Assembly (NCBI RefSeq): GCF_003762905.1
Contig: NZ_RJKS01000004.1
Location: 62,001-126,000 of the forward strand
Direction: 5' to 3'
Length of the DNA stretch: 64,000 nucleotides
From: Curtobacterium sp. ZW137
GTDB lineage: Bacteria; Actinomycetota; Actinomycetes; Actinomycetales; Microbacteriaceae
Under the pieces are notes generated by a model. It worked only from the letters and a program-made list of their open reading frames with translations, had not been told where the DNA came from and did not search any database. The position numbers were made by a program, and so were the translations under genes. Below, in pieces: positions 15,043-23,795 of this stretch (the first letter of the stretch is position 1; each line of letters opens with the position of its first letter).

Positions 15043-16388
15043 CCGGCGCCCTCGTCTGGCTCCGCGACGACCTCCGGCTCGCGGACAACCCGGCACTCCG
15101 CGCGGGGATCGACCACGGCGGCGACCTCACGGTGGTCTACGTCCTCGACGACGACAGCGACGGCATCCGGCCGCTGGGCGCCGCTGCCCGGTGGTGGCTG
15201 CACCAGTCGTTGACCTCGCTCGACGCCGACCTGCGGGCCCGCGGGTCCCGGCTCGTCCTGCGCCGGGGCGCGGCCGCCGACGTCATCCCCCGGCTCGTCG
15301 CCGACACCGGCGCGGACGGCGTGTTCTGGAACCGCCGGTACGGACCGGTCGAGCGCGACATCGACGCGGGGATCAAGTCCGCGCTGACCGACGCCGGCAC
15401 CGAAGCGCACAGCTTCGCGGCGACGCTGCTCTGGGAACCGTGGACGGTGCTCAACGGTTCCGGTGAGCCGTACAAGGTGTTCACCCCCTTCTGGCGCGCG
15501 GCGCAGGCGATGCCCGAGCCACGGCACCCGCTCCCGAAGCCACGGGAGCTGCCGTCGCCCTCGTCCGCCGACAGCGACGACCTGGCCGACTGGGCGCTCC
15601 TCCCGACCGCCCCGGACTGGGCCGGCGGACTCCGTGACGCCTGGGATCCCGGCGAGCACGGTGCGGCGAAGCTCCTCGAGGAATTCGTCGAGAACGCCCT
15701 CGAGGACTACGACCAGCGCGACGAACCCGCGATGGCCGCCACGAGCGACCTCTCCCCGCACCTCCGCTGGGGCGAGATCAGCCCGTACCAGGTGTGGCAC
15801 CGGCTGCACGGCAGGCTCGAGCCGCACCAGCGGCAGCAGGCGCCCGCGTTCCTCCGGCAGCTGGCGTGGCGCGAGTTCAACTGGAACGAGTACTTCCACT
15901 CGGAGCAGCTCGCCACGGTGAACGTCCGGCGGGAGTTCGACGCCTTCCCCTGGCGCACCCCGTCCGACGACGAACTCCAGCGCTGGTACCAGGGGCGCAC
16001 CGGGTTCGACCTGGTGGACGCCGGCATGCGGGAGCTCTGGAGCTCCGGCGCCATGCACAACCGCGTCCGCCTGGCCGCGGCGAGCTTCCTCGTGAAGAAC
16101 CTGCTCGTGGACTGGCGCGTCGGGGAGCAGTGGTTCTGGGACACCCTGGTGGACGCCGACGCCGCGAACAACCCGGGCAACTGGCAGTGGGTCGCCGGCT
16201 CCGGGTTCGATGCGGCGCCCTACTTCCGGGTGTTCAACCCGGACCGCCAGCTCGAACGCTTCGACAAGCACCGCGAGTACGTCCGCCGCTGGGTGCCCGC
16301 CGACGAGGACCGCCCCGAACCGATGGTCGACCTCCGCGAGACCCGCCAACGAGCCCTCGACGCCTACGACAGGATGCGCCGCGCATGA
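15039..16388 (+). CDS. phrB: Deoxyribodipyrimidine photolyase
   Basis: Light-driven repair of cyclobutane pyrimidine dimers. The 449-residue protein begins with the antenna-binding Rossmann domain (LVWLRDDLRLADNPAL) and has the FAD-binding C-terminal domain with AFLRQLAWREFNWN, the helix TGFDLVDAGMRELW, and NPGNWQWVAGSG, close to class I CPD photolyases. The start is GTG, overlapping marR. The operon marR-phrB-serine hydrolase suggests a regulated stress response. A cryptochrome-like role is less likely given the complete photolyase motifs. Confidence 0.94.
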   Translation: MTGALVWLRDDLRLADNPALRAGIDHGGDLTVVYVLDDDSDGIRPLGAAARWWLHQSLTSLDADLRARGSRLVLRRGAAADVIPRLVADTGADGVFWNRRYGPVERDIDAGIKSALTDAGTEAHSFAATLLWEPWTVLNGSGEPYKVFTPFWRAAQAMPEPRHPLPKPRELPSPSSADSDDLADWALLPTAPDWAGGLRDAWDPGEHGAAKLLEEFVENALEDYDQRDEPAMAATSDLSPHLRWGEISPYQVWHRLHGRLEPHQRQQAPAFLRQLAWREFNWNEYFHSEQLATVNVRREFDAFPWRTPSDDELQRWYQGRTGFDLVDAGMRELWSSGAMHNRVRLAAASFLVKNLLVDWRVGEQWFWDTLVDADAANNPGNWQWVAGSGFDAAPYFRVFNPDRQLERFDKHREYVRRWVPADEDRPEPMVDLRETRQRALDAYDRMRRA

Positions 16389-17824
16389 CGACCACCAGCC
16401 CGGAGACCATCGCGCGGATCGACGAGCTCTTCCGGGAGCGCGTCGAGCGCGGTGTCGCCCCGAGCACCGTGTGGGGCGTCTTCGACGCGGACGGCCTCGT
16501 CGCGTCTGGCGGCCACGGCGACCGCGGGGACGGCCGCGCACCAGACGCCGACACCGTCTACCGGATCGCCTCGTGCACGAAGAGCATCACCGCGGCCGCG
16601 CTCCTGACGCTCGTCGCGGCAGGGCGGGTCTCCCTCGACGCCCCGATCACCGACTTCGTGCCGGCGTTCGCCGACGTGGCACTGCCGACGCCGGACGCAC
16701 CGATCCCCACGCTCCGGATGCTCCTGACGATGTCGGCGGGCTTCCCCACCGACGACCCGTGGGGTGACCGCCAGGAACCGATCTCCGACGACGAACTCGA
16801 CGCCGTCCTGCGGGCCGGGCTGCTGTTCGACTCCGTCCCGGGCACCGGCTTCGCGTACTCCAACCTCGGCTACGCGCTGCTCGGACGTGCCGTCGCGGTC
16901 GTGGCCGGGCGCCCCTTCGTCGAGGTCGCCCACGACGTGGTCCTCGAGCCGCTCGGTCTCGACGACACGGTCTTCGCGGCGGCCGACGCCCGCGGGTACG
17001 TCGTGACCGGTGCGCGCCCCTTCGAAGGCACCTGGGAACTGCTCCCCCTGAGCGGCCCCGGCGCGTTCTCCCCGATCGGCGGCCTGTTCTCCACCGTCAC
17101 CGACCTGGCTCGCTGGGCACGACACCTGTCCTCGGCGTTCGCGCCGCTCCGTGCGCCGGGGTCCGTGGCCGAGGACGGCCCGGTCTCCCCCGCGGACCGC
17201 CGCCTCATGCAGCAGGCGATGCGGGTCATCCCGACGACGGTCCCCGGTTCCGGCCGACCGGTCGGCTACGGCTTCGGGCTCTTCGTCGAGCAGGACGCCA
17301 TGTACGGGCCGATCGCCTCGCACTCCGGCGGCTACCCGGGCTTCTCGGCGCACATGCGGTGGTCCGTCCGCTCGGGCCTCGGTGTCGTCGCGTTCGAGAA
17401 CGCCACGCAGGCGAAGGTCTCCGTCGCGACCGAGGCCGCGCACGACCTGCTGCTCGCGGCCGACGTGCGGACCCGGCCGGCGCCCGTGAGCGTCCTCCCC
17501 GAGACGCGAGCCGCGCAGGCGGCCGTGTCGCGCCTCCTGGCCGGGTGGAGCGACGACCTGGCGGACGCGATCTGCACACCGAACGTGGCCATGGACGTGC
17601 CGTACGACCGGCGACGCGCCGCGATCGCCGCGGCGGCCGCCGCCGTCGGCGCCGACCTCGGTGCCGCGCCCGTCGCGGAGGCGTCGACGACGCCGACGCA
17701 CCTGCGCTGGTGGCTGCCCGGCACCGCTGGACGGCTCCGGGTCGAGATCCGACTCGCTCCGCTCGCATCGGGGCGCGTCCAGACCCTGATCTGCACCGCG
17801 GAGCCCGTCGAAGCCGAAGGCTGA
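16385..17824 (+). CDS. Serine hydrolase (beta-lactamase/DD-peptidase fold)
   Basis: Member of the class C beta-lactamase-like family, 479 residues. Catalytic motifs are visible: SCTK near residue 62 (SxxK), YSN in FAYSNLGYALLG (YxN) and HSGG in place of the KTG box. No signal peptide is seen, so it is probably cytosolic, which argues for an esterase or peptidase rather than an antibiotic-resistance enzyme. The last 110 residues are an added domain common in this subfamily. It overlaps the photolyase stop by ATGA and so is translated with it. Confidence 0.87.
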   Translation: MTTTSPETIARIDELFRERVERGVAPSTVWGVFDADGLVASGGHGDRGDGRAPDADTVYRIASCTKSITAAALLTLVAAGRVSLDAPITDFVPAFADVALPTPDAPIPTLRMLLTMSAGFPTDDPWGDRQEPISDDELDAVLRAGLLFDSVPGTGFAYSNLGYALLGRAVAVVAGRPFVEVAHDVVLEPLGLDDTVFAAADARGYVVTGARPFEGTWELLPLSGPGAFSPIGGLFSTVTDLARWARHLSSAFAPLRAPGSVAEDGPVSPADRRLMQQAMRVIPTTVPGSGRPVGYGFGLFVEQDAMYGPIASHSGGYPGFSAHMRWSVRSGLGVVAFENATQAKVSVATEAAHDLLLAADVRTRPAPVSVLPETRAAQAAVSRLLAGWSDDLADAICTPNVAMDVPYDRRRAAIAAAAAAVGADLGAAPVAEASTTPTHLRWWLPGTAGRLRVEIRLAPLASGRVQTLICTAEPVEAEG

Positions 17825-17842
17825 CGCGCCGCGGGACCGCCC

Positions 17843-17893
17843 CGCGACCGGCGCACGACCGCCCCACGACCGGCGCACGACCGCCGCACGACC
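17843..17893. repeat. 22-bp tandem repeat between convergent genes
   Basis: About 2.3 copies of a 22-bp unit built on ACGACCGGCGCACGACCGCC fill the gap between the serine hydrolase and PfkB stops. It lacks a clear hairpin. Slippage of a short GC-rich word is the simplest explanation. Confidence 0.65.
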
Positions 17894-18868
17894 TCAGACC
17901 GGCGGCCGCCCGCCGACGAACCCGAGCGCGCGAGCGGCGACCCGCGTGCCCTCCCGCGCGGCGGCCCCGACGCGCACCGGGTCGGTGGCCCAGGCGCGGA
18001 TGAAACCCGCTGCGAACGCGTCGCCGGCGCCGATCGTGTCGACGACCGTGGCCGCCGTGGCGGGCACGCGTTGCGGGGTCCGCCCCGGCCGTCCGACGAG
18101 GACACCGTCGTGCCCGAGCGTGACCACCACGAGCGGCACGGCCCGGGTCAGGATGCGGGTGGCCTCGACGACGTCCGGCGCTCCCGTGAGTGCGAGCGCC
18201 TCGGCCGCGCCGGGGACGAGCAGGTCCACCCCGGCGACCGCGTCGAGGAACGCGGGGCCGCCCACGGCTCGGACCACCGCCGCCGACGACGGGTCGAAGG
18301 ACACGCGGGCCGGCCCCGAGCGAGCGCGGGCGACGAGGGCCGCCAGGCGTTCCACCCCGCCGGCGCCGAGCATCGCCTCCCCCGTGAGGTGCACGATGTC
18401 CGCACGGGCGACGAGCTCGTCCGGCACGTCGTCGGCGGTGATCAGCGAGCTCGCCGCGCCGTCGGACATCGACGTCCGGGCGCGCGCGTTCCGGACCGAC
18501 ACGACGACCCCGGTGGAGGTGCCGGCGTCGTGGTGGATGTGCGGCCGGACGCCCGCGTCCTCGAGCGCGCGGGCGTGCCGGTAGACGTCGTCCACCCCGA
18601 CGCGCCCGACCAGGTCGACCTCGGCGCCGAGCCAGCCGAGCCAGGTCGCCGTGTTCCCCGCGGCCCCGGCGGGGCGATGCCGGATGGACGCGGCCGGGTC
18701 GTGGTCGCCCGGCCCGGTGGCCCGGGTCTGCACGAGCACGCCGTCCAGCACGTCGCCGATCACCAGGAAGCGCTTCCCGACGCCGCGGCGACGGCCCGCG
18801 ACCGCCCGTCCGCCGGCCGCCTCCGCGGGACGTGACGGGGGCACGGAACGCTCGGACGGCAGGGACAT
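17894..18868 (-). CDS. PfkB-family carbohydrate kinase
   Basis: ATP-dependent kinase of a sugar or nucleoside, 324 residues. It carries the PfkB signature 1 region (RPAGAAGNTATWLGWLGAEV) and signature 2 DTIGAGDAFAAGF with the catalytic Asp. The N-terminus has about 30 extra low-complexity residues before FLVIGDVLDGVL. The substrate cannot be named from sequence; ribokinase-like enzymes are closest. The start ATG has a TAGACT box 7 nt upstream, suggesting a leaderless transcript. It is divergent from the TetR gene at 19031. Confidence 0.88.
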   Translation of the reverse strand: MSLPSERSVPPSRPAEAAGGRAVAGRRRGVGKRFLVIGDVLDGVLVQTRATGPGDHDPAASIRHRPAGAAGNTATWLGWLGAEVDLVGRVGVDDVYRHARALEDAGVRPHIHHDAGTSTGVVVSVRNARARTSMSDGAASSLITADDVPDELVARADIVHLTGEAMLGAGGVERLAALVARARSGPARVSFDPSSAAVVRAVGGPAFLDAVAGVDLLVPGAAEALALTGAPDVVEATRILTRAVPLVVVTLGHDGVLVGRPGRTPQRVPATAATVVDTIGAGDAFAAGFIRAWATDPVRVGAAAREGTRVAARALGFVGGRPPV

Positions 18869-19030
18869 CCTCGGCAGTCTACGTGAACCCGAGGAAATCT
18901 CCACTTTGCGGAGTGAGCCTGCACCCCTCTTCAGATCACGGATGCGATGCGGACTCTCAGCCCGGCGCCGGACTCTGCCGGTAACATGTTTCATGATTGT
19001 GTTCTGATCCACCGCACGGCCGGAGACCCC

Positions 19031-19606
19031 ATGCCCCGCAAGCCCGATCCGACCCTGAAGCCGGCGATCGTCGCCAAGGTCGCCCAGCACCTGCAGGACA
19101 CCAAGCTCGAAGACGTCTCGGTCCGCAGCCTCGGCCGCGTCCTCGGCACCAGCGCGTACCCGATCGTGTACCACTTCGGCACCCGAGAAGCCCTCATCGA
19201 CGCCGTCGTCGAGCACCTGGCGGAGCGCACCGCGACCGTCGCACTCGACCCTGACGCCGACGACCTCGGCCTCGCCGCCTACCTCGTCGCCGTCTTCGGC
19301 GGCCTCGACGACCCGGAGCGCTCCCTCGCGGCGCGGCTCACCTTCGAGCTCGGGTCGGTTGAGTCCCTCGACGGGCGGGACCGCGAACACGTCTTCCACC
19401 GCGCGCAGGTGGCCGCCATCGCGGCCTGGTGCACCGCCCACGGCTACGGCGACCGCGACGGGGAACGAGCGGCCCGCGGCGCGGTCCTCGCCGCCCGTGG
19501 CGCGCAGTGGGGCACCATCGTCGACCGCGAGCACACGGACATCGACGCCGTCCTCCGGGCGGTGGCCGACCGGCTCGTCTCCGGCGCGCGGTTCGCCACG
19601 GCCTGA
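19031..19606 (+). CDS. TetR-family transcriptional regulator
   Basis: Regulator of 191 residues with an N-terminal helix-turn-helix: VSVRSLGRVLGTSAYPIVYHFGTREALIDAVVEHL, spread over about residues 23-57. The rest is an all-helical ligand domain, variable as usual. GGAG is 6 nt before the ATG. A longer reading starting 28 codons upstream overlaps the promoter and is rejected. The gap to the divergent PfkB gene holds the imperfect dyad AACATG...TGTGTT near 18980-19005, a possible operator. Ligand and targets are unknown; regulation of the PfkB gene is possible. Confidence 0.86.
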   Translation: MPRKPDPTLKPAIVAKVAQHLQDTKLEDVSVRSLGRVLGTSAYPIVYHFGTREALIDAVVEHLAERTATVALDPDADDLGLAAYLVAVFGGLDDPERSLAARLTFELGSVESLDGRDREHVFHRAQVAAIAAWCTAHGYGDRDGERAARGAVLAARGAQWGTIVDREHTDIDAVLRAVADRLVSGARFATA

Positions 19607-19674
19607 CGTGACGGACCGGGCGCCCGGTTCGCACGGCCTGAGGGTGACGGACGCGCCGTGGTCGCGACCACGAT

Positions 19675-19718
19675 CGGACGGGAGGCCCGGTGCCAGCTGG
19701 CACCGGGCCTCCCGTCCG
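19675..19718. repeat. 44-bp perfect palindrome, GGGAGGC family, between TetR and sodA
   Basis: All 22 base pairs match around CAGCTG. The outer arms are CGGACGGGAGGC and GCCTCCCGTCCG, the same arms as the 55849-55892 copy, which has the same total length. It lies 15 nt beyond the sodA stop and should act as a terminator for the convergent pair. A smaller palindrome, GTGGTCGCGACCAC, precedes it at 19659-19672. Confidence 0.75.
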
Positions 19719-19732
19719 TCAGGTCAGTGCGT

Positions 19733-20347
19733 TCAGAGCGTGACGAACGACTGCGACTTGGCATTCGCGAAGCGAGCCGCGACGTTCTCCCAGTCGACGA
19801 TGTTCCACACGGCCTTGACGTAGTCCGCCTTGACGTTGAGGTAGTCGAGGTAGAAGGCGTGCTCCCACATGTCGAGCATGAAGATCGGCACCAGGCCGAA
19901 CGGCACGTTCGCCTGCTGGTCGAACAGCTGGAACGTGGTGAGCTTCTGGCCGACGGTGTCCCAGGCGAGGACGGACCAGCCGGAGCCCTGGATGCCCGTG
20001 GCGACGGCGGTGAACTGGGCCTGGAACTTCTCGAACGAACCGAAGAACTCGTCGATCGCAGCGGCGAGCTCGCCCTCCGGGACCTTCGTGTCCGGGCCGA
20101 GGTTGGTCCAGAAGATCGAGTGGTTGACGTGACCGCCGAGGTTGAACGCGAGGTCCTTCTCGAGCTTGTTCACGTTCGCCAGGTTGCCCGACTCACGGGC
20201 CTCGGCGAGCTGCTGGAGCGCGGTGTTCGCACCCGTCACGTAGGTCTGGTGGTGCTTGTCGTGGTGCAGCTGCATGATCTTGCCGCTGATGTGCGGCTCG
20301 AGTGCGGCGTAGTCGTACGGCAGCTCCGGCAGGGTGTACTCAGCCAT
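19733..20347 (-). CDS. sodA: Superoxide dismutase, Fe/Mn type
   Basis: Dismutes superoxide in the cytosol. The 204-residue protein shows the metal ligands in order: His in [10 protein letters not shown], His in [10 protein letters not shown], and the Asp and His in [12 protein letters not shown]. Gly and Gln positions of SOD family ([10 protein letters not shown]) are present. Metal preference (Mn or Fe) cannot be settled by eye. AGGA lies 6 nt before the ATG. Its neighbour is the flavin reductase behind a SoxR-like promoter, so both may belong to the oxidative stress response. Confidence 0.96.
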   Translation of the reverse strand: MAEYTLPELPYDYAALEPHISGKIMQLHHDKHHQTYVTGANTALQQLAEARESGNLANVNKLEKDLAFNLGGHVNHSIFWTNLGPDTKVPEGELAAAIDEFFGSFEKFQAQFTAVATGIQGSGWSVLAWDTVGQKLTTFQLFDQQANVPFGLVPIFMLDMWEHAFYLDYLNVKADYVKAVWNIVDWENVAARFANAKSQSFVTL

Positions 20348-20392
20348 GTGAGTTCCTTTCGATCAGTGGATTGGCGGATGGTGCTCCGCGGC

Positions 20393-20902
20393 TCACGAGA
20401 GCCGGGAACGATCGGTGAGGGAGTGGAATTCCCGGTTGTGGTAGACCAGCGGCTCGCCCCGTTCGGAGCCGAGCACGATGTCCAGGACCTCGGCGACGAC
20501 CACGGTCGAACTGCCGATCGGCGTCGTGGAGAGCGGACGGCAGCGGAGGGCGGACGCGGCGGACGGCAGGTAGCGGTCACCGGAGGGCAGCATGCCCCAG
20601 ATCGGGTCGTCGGCCGCCGGGCTGCCGGTGGACGCGAAGCGCTTGGCCAGGGCGACGCCGTGCGAGTCCATCAGGTGCACGACGAACAGCGGCGCTCCGA
20701 GGACGATGCCGGCCGACCCGGACTGGGTGGACAGCGAGAAGACCAGGACGGGCGGGTCGATCGCGACGCTCGCCACGCTCGAGGCGGTGAGCCCCGTCGG
20801 GCCGTCTGGCCCCTCGGCGGTGATGACGGCGACGCCGGCGGGGTGACCGCGGAACGCCGACTTGTACGCGTCCGCGATGGTGGCCGGTGCTGCTTCGGGC
20901 AT
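20393..20902 (-). CDS. Flavin reductase family protein, probable SoxR-regulon member
   Basis: NAD(P)H-dependent FMN/FAD reductase or the reductase part of a two-component monooxygenase. The 169-residue protein has the flavin reductase-like split barrel: HPAGVAVITAEGPDGPTGLTASS, then DPPVLVFSLS and FVVHLMDS. The ATG at 20902 is used; a TTG 21 codons upstream would lie inside the -10 box and is rejected. The promoter at 20964-20994 contains a SoxR-type box, and SCO2478, a flavin reductase of Streptomyces coelicolor, is a known SoxR target, which fits. The leader is about 55 nt. Confidence 0.88.
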   Translation of the reverse strand: MPEAAPATIADAYKSAFRGHPAGVAVITAEGPDGPTGLTASSVASVAIDPPVLVFSLSTQSGSAGIVLGAPLFVVHLMDSHGVALAKRFASTGSPAADDPIWGMLPSGDRYLPSAASALRCRPLSTTPIGSSTVVVAEVLDIVLGSERGEPLVYHNREFHSLTDRSRLS

Positions 20903-20963
20903 GGGAGTCGTGGTCGTTCCTCGTTCGGGAGTGGGTGACCCGCTGTCCTGGCGGGCATCTCCC

Positions 20964-20994
20964 AACGTATGACCTCAACCTATGTTGAGGTCAA
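20964..20994 (-). promoter_or_regulatory. SoxR-type promoter of the flavin reductase gene
   Basis: On the minus strand TTGACC (-35, 20994-20989) and TACGTT (-10, 20969-20964) are 19 nt apart, the long spacer typical of MerR/SoxR promoters. Between them lies a dyad with arms TGACCTCAAC and GTTGAGGTCA and a 4-nt spacer. The core CCTCAA...TTGAGG matches the SoxR consensus and the layout copies the E. coli soxS promoter. The regulator gene is not in this window. Confidence 0.8.
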
Positions 20995-21082
20995 CGATTC
21001 CCAGGTTCGCCTCATCCCGGGCGTGCCGGATGACGCCGTGTGACGCGGAGCGGCGGCGTCGCACGGTGCGAGGTGCGGCACC

Positions 21083-22606
21083 TCAGCGCCGCCGGAGCAT
21101 CACGACGGCGCCGGCAGCGGCGACGACCATGAGCACCGCCGCGACGCCGGACGTGATCGTCACGCCGGAGTCGAACGCCGCCCGCGCCGAGTCGAGCAGC
21201 GCCTGACCGGCCGACCCGCCGAGCGAGGTCGCCGCGGACACCGCACCACCGAGCGTCTCCTGCGCCGCCGTGTGGGCCGAGGACGACAGCCCGCTCGGCA
21301 CCGACACGTGCGCCCGGTACGCGGTCGCGAGGATCGTCCCGAGCACGGCCGTCCCGAGCACCGCACCGATCTCGTACGCCGTCTCGGAGACGGCCGAAGC
21401 CGCGCCGGCCTTGTCCGCCGGGGCGGTCGAGATGATGAGGTCGTTCGTGACGGTCTCGGACGCGCCGATCCCGATGCCGAGCAGCACGAACGCGAACGCC
21501 AGCGCCACGATCGACGCGTGGTGGCCGAGCACCGCGACCATCCCGTACGCGGCCGCCGAGAACAGCAGCGCGACGGCGACGACCCAGCGCGGTGCGACCC
21601 GGGCCACGATCGGCACGACGACGAGTCCGGCGACGATGGTCAGCACCGACCCGGGGACCAGCACGACGCCCGAGGTGAAGGGGTCGAGCCCGGCGACGAG
21701 CTGCAGGTGCTGGGCGATGAAGAACAGGAACCCGGTCAGCGAGAACATCGCCGCCATGTTCATCAGGACGCTGCCCGTGAACGCGGTGCTGCGGAACAGC
21801 CGGAGGTCGAGCATCGGGGTGCGGGTGCGGAGCTGCCGCCGCACGAAGGCGACGCCGCAGAGCACGCCGACGGCGACCATCGCGATCGCGAGGCCACGCT
21901 CCTCCGGGTGCACGATCGACTTGATCGCCCAGGCGATCGGCGCGAGGGTGCCGAGCGAGAGCAGCATGCTCGGGACGTCGACCGGCCCGGGGTTCCGGTC
22001 GCGGGACTCCGGCACGCAGAACGGCACGCCGACGAGCATGAGCACGAGGATCGGCACCGCGACGAGGAACACGCTCCCCCAGTGGAAGTGCGCGAGCAGC
22101 ACGCCGCCGACGAGCGGGCCGAGGGCGTTGCCGGCGGCGAACATGGTCGACCAGACCGCGAGTGCCATCCGACGCTCCCCCGCGTGCGGGAACACGTTCC
22201 GGATGATCGACAGCGTCGCGGGCATGAGCATCGCGCCGAACACGCCCATGGCGATGCGGGCGGCGACGAGCATCCAGGCGTCGGTGGCGAAGGCCGCGGC
22301 GACCGAGAGCAGGGCGAACCCGGTGGCACCGATGACCAGGATCTTCCGGCGCCCGATGCGGTCGCCGATGCTGCCCATCACGACGAGGAGCCCGGCGAGC
22401 ACGAGCGGGTACGCGTCCACGATCCAGAGCTGGGTGGTGGCGTCCGGGTCGAGGGCGCGGGAGATCGAGGGCAGCGCGAAGCTCAGGATCGTGTTGTCGA
22501 TCGAGATGAGGAGGACGGGCAGCATCAGCACGGCGAGCGCCAGGAACCGTCGCGCCCGACTCGTGGTGACACGGGTGGCGATCGGGCTGGTGAGGAGTGC
22601 GGACAT
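21083..22606 (-). CDS. DHA2-family MFS drug exporter (QacA/EmrB type)
   Basis: Proton-driven exporter of 507 residues with about 14 hydrophobic segments. It has the conserved DHA2 features VLLISIDNTILSFALPSI (helix 1) and GDRIGRRKILVIG (motif A), and motif C-like GNALGPLVGGVL. Substrates may be cationic drugs or dyes. The 191 bp upstream of it hold a promoter with an operator-like dyad, but no TetR gene is adjacent, so the regulator is elsewhere. The mobile element starts 195 bp from its start codon. Confidence 0.92.
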   Translation of the reverse strand: MSALLTSPIATRVTTSRARRFLALAVLMLPVLLISIDNTILSFALPSISRALDPDATTQLWIVDAYPLVLAGLLVVMGSIGDRIGRRKILVIGATGFALLSVAAAFATDAWMLVAARIAMGVFGAMLMPATLSIIRNVFPHAGERRMALAVWSTMFAAGNALGPLVGGVLLAHFHWGSVFLVAVPILVLMLVGVPFCVPESRDRNPGPVDVPSMLLSLGTLAPIAWAIKSIVHPEERGLAIAMVAVGVLCGVAFVRRQLRTRTPMLDLRLFRSTAFTGSVLMNMAAMFSLTGFLFFIAQHLQLVAGLDPFTSGVVLVPGSVLTIVAGLVVVPIVARVAPRWVVAVALLFSAAAYGMVAVLGHHASIVALAFAFVLLGIGIGASETVTNDLIISTAPADKAGAASAVSETAYEIGAVLGTAVLGTILATAYRAHVSVPSGLSSSAHTAAQETLGGAVSAATSLGGSAGQALLDSARAAFDSGVTITSGVAAVLMVVAAAGAVVMLRRR

Positions 22607-22679
22607 GGTGGTGCTCCACGGACTTCGAGGGTGTTGCTCCGGGCGCGGAAGTCGTCACGCCGCCCGGCAGGACCCGTCT

Positions 22680-22709
22680 ACTGTACCGTCTGGACGGGTA
22701 ACGTTGCAA
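22680..22709 (-). promoter_or_regulatory. Promoter and operator-like dyad of the 21083-22606 MFS gene
   Basis: On the minus strand TTGCAA (22709-22704) and TACAGT (22685-22680) are 18 nt apart. The spacer holds the dyad CCGTC-TG-GACGG (22686-22697), which a repressor could use to block polymerase. No regulator gene is adjacent. Confidence 0.5.
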
Positions 22710-22718
22710 ACGCAACAA

Positions 22719-22772
22719 GGAGACGGTCCGGAGGCTCGTGACGACGCCGCCACGAGCCTCCAGGCCGTCTCC
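22719..22772. repeat. Inverted repeat, GGAGGC family, left of the mobile element
   Basis: Two 22-base arms pair with two mismatches around a 10-nt loop. The inner arms GGAGGCTCGTG and CACGAGCCTCC match the core of the 55849-55892 copy. It lies upstream of the MFS promoter, not at a gene end, so it is not simply that gene's terminator; it may have belonged to a transcript interrupted by the insertion at 22801. Confidence 0.6.
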
Positions 22773-22848
22773 TGGCCCCCTCCAGGGCCCCCGATCGCTC
22801 GGGCGTGTTGCTAAATCTTGGGGAGGGGCGAGTGGTGATGCTTGAGGG

Positions 22849-23795
22849 GTGTCGCGTGATGTGTTTTCGGACGAGATGTGGGCACTGATCGGCCCGATTT
22901 TTCCTGCCGTGAAGGGCGGCGGTCGGCCACCGGTGGGCCGTCGAACGGTTGTTGAGGCGATGATCTGGCGGTTCCGGACGGGTGCAACGTGGCGGGACCT
23001 TCCTGAGCGGTTCGGGAACTGGAACACGATCTACCGGAACTTCGACCGCTGGGCCGAGGCCGGTGTGTGGGCGAAGTTGCTCGAACATGTTCAGGGCATC
23101 GCTCAAGAGAGCGGTGACGTGGACTGGGTGGCGTCGATTGACTCGACGATTGCCCGAGTCCACCAGCATGGCGCCACCTTGCCCAGGCCGAAAAAAGGGT
23201 CCGCGAAAATGACAACAATTCCCATCCCGAACCCGCTGACCACACCATCGGCCGGTCGCGCGGCGGGCTGACCACGAAAACACACCTGGTCTGTGACGGG
23301 AAAGGCCGCCCGTTGGGCTTCGTTCTTCCCGGCGGGCAGTTCGCCGACACGATCATGCTGCCCCTGACGATGAGCCAGATCCGTGTTCCGACCGCGGGGC
23401 GGCCGCGGATGAAGCCGGACCGGCTACTGGCGGACAAGGGATACCCATCGAAGGCCAACCGGGCCTGGCTCAGGGCCCGCGACATCAAGACCACGATTCC
23501 CGAGCGGGCTGACCAGATCGCCCACCGTCGTAAACGCCGAGGCCGACCGATCGAATTCGATGCCGACCAGTACAAGCGGCGAAATGTCGTCGAGCGATGC
23601 TTCAACCGGCTCAAGCAATGGCGAGGTATCGCAGTGCGATCCGACAAGACCGCCCGGAACTACCACGCCGCGCTGTGCCTTGCCGCAACGCTGATGTGGA
23701 TTACGGCTGCCAGTCAAGAGTCAGCGATGCTGGTCAACAGCGAGCAGGCGCGGGCGATTGCCCGCTGGTCCTCGTCGCTGAGTGCTCGAAGTTGA
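22849..23795 (+). CDS. IS5-family (IS427-like) transposase, two frames joined by -1 frameshift
   Basis: DDE transposase. The first frame (22849 to 23271, 140 residues) has the N-terminal helix-turn-helix region and the first catalytic Asp in SIDSTIARVHQH. The second frame, one base back and open from about 23196 to 23795, has the second Asp in LLADKGYPSKAN and the Glu in NVVERCFNRLKQW, so the triad is complete. The shift should occur at the A6G3 run at 23191-23199, as in other two-frame IS5 elements. The product continues past its conserved end (LAATLMWI) into sequence opposite marR for about 30 codons, so the original stop was lost when the cargo was joined. Start codon GTG is tentative. Confidence 0.85.

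Noticed and set aside
23313..23795. Independent second ORF of the IS as a separate protein
   Set aside because: It begins in the middle of the catalytic domain and only makes sense as the second part of a frameshifted transposase.
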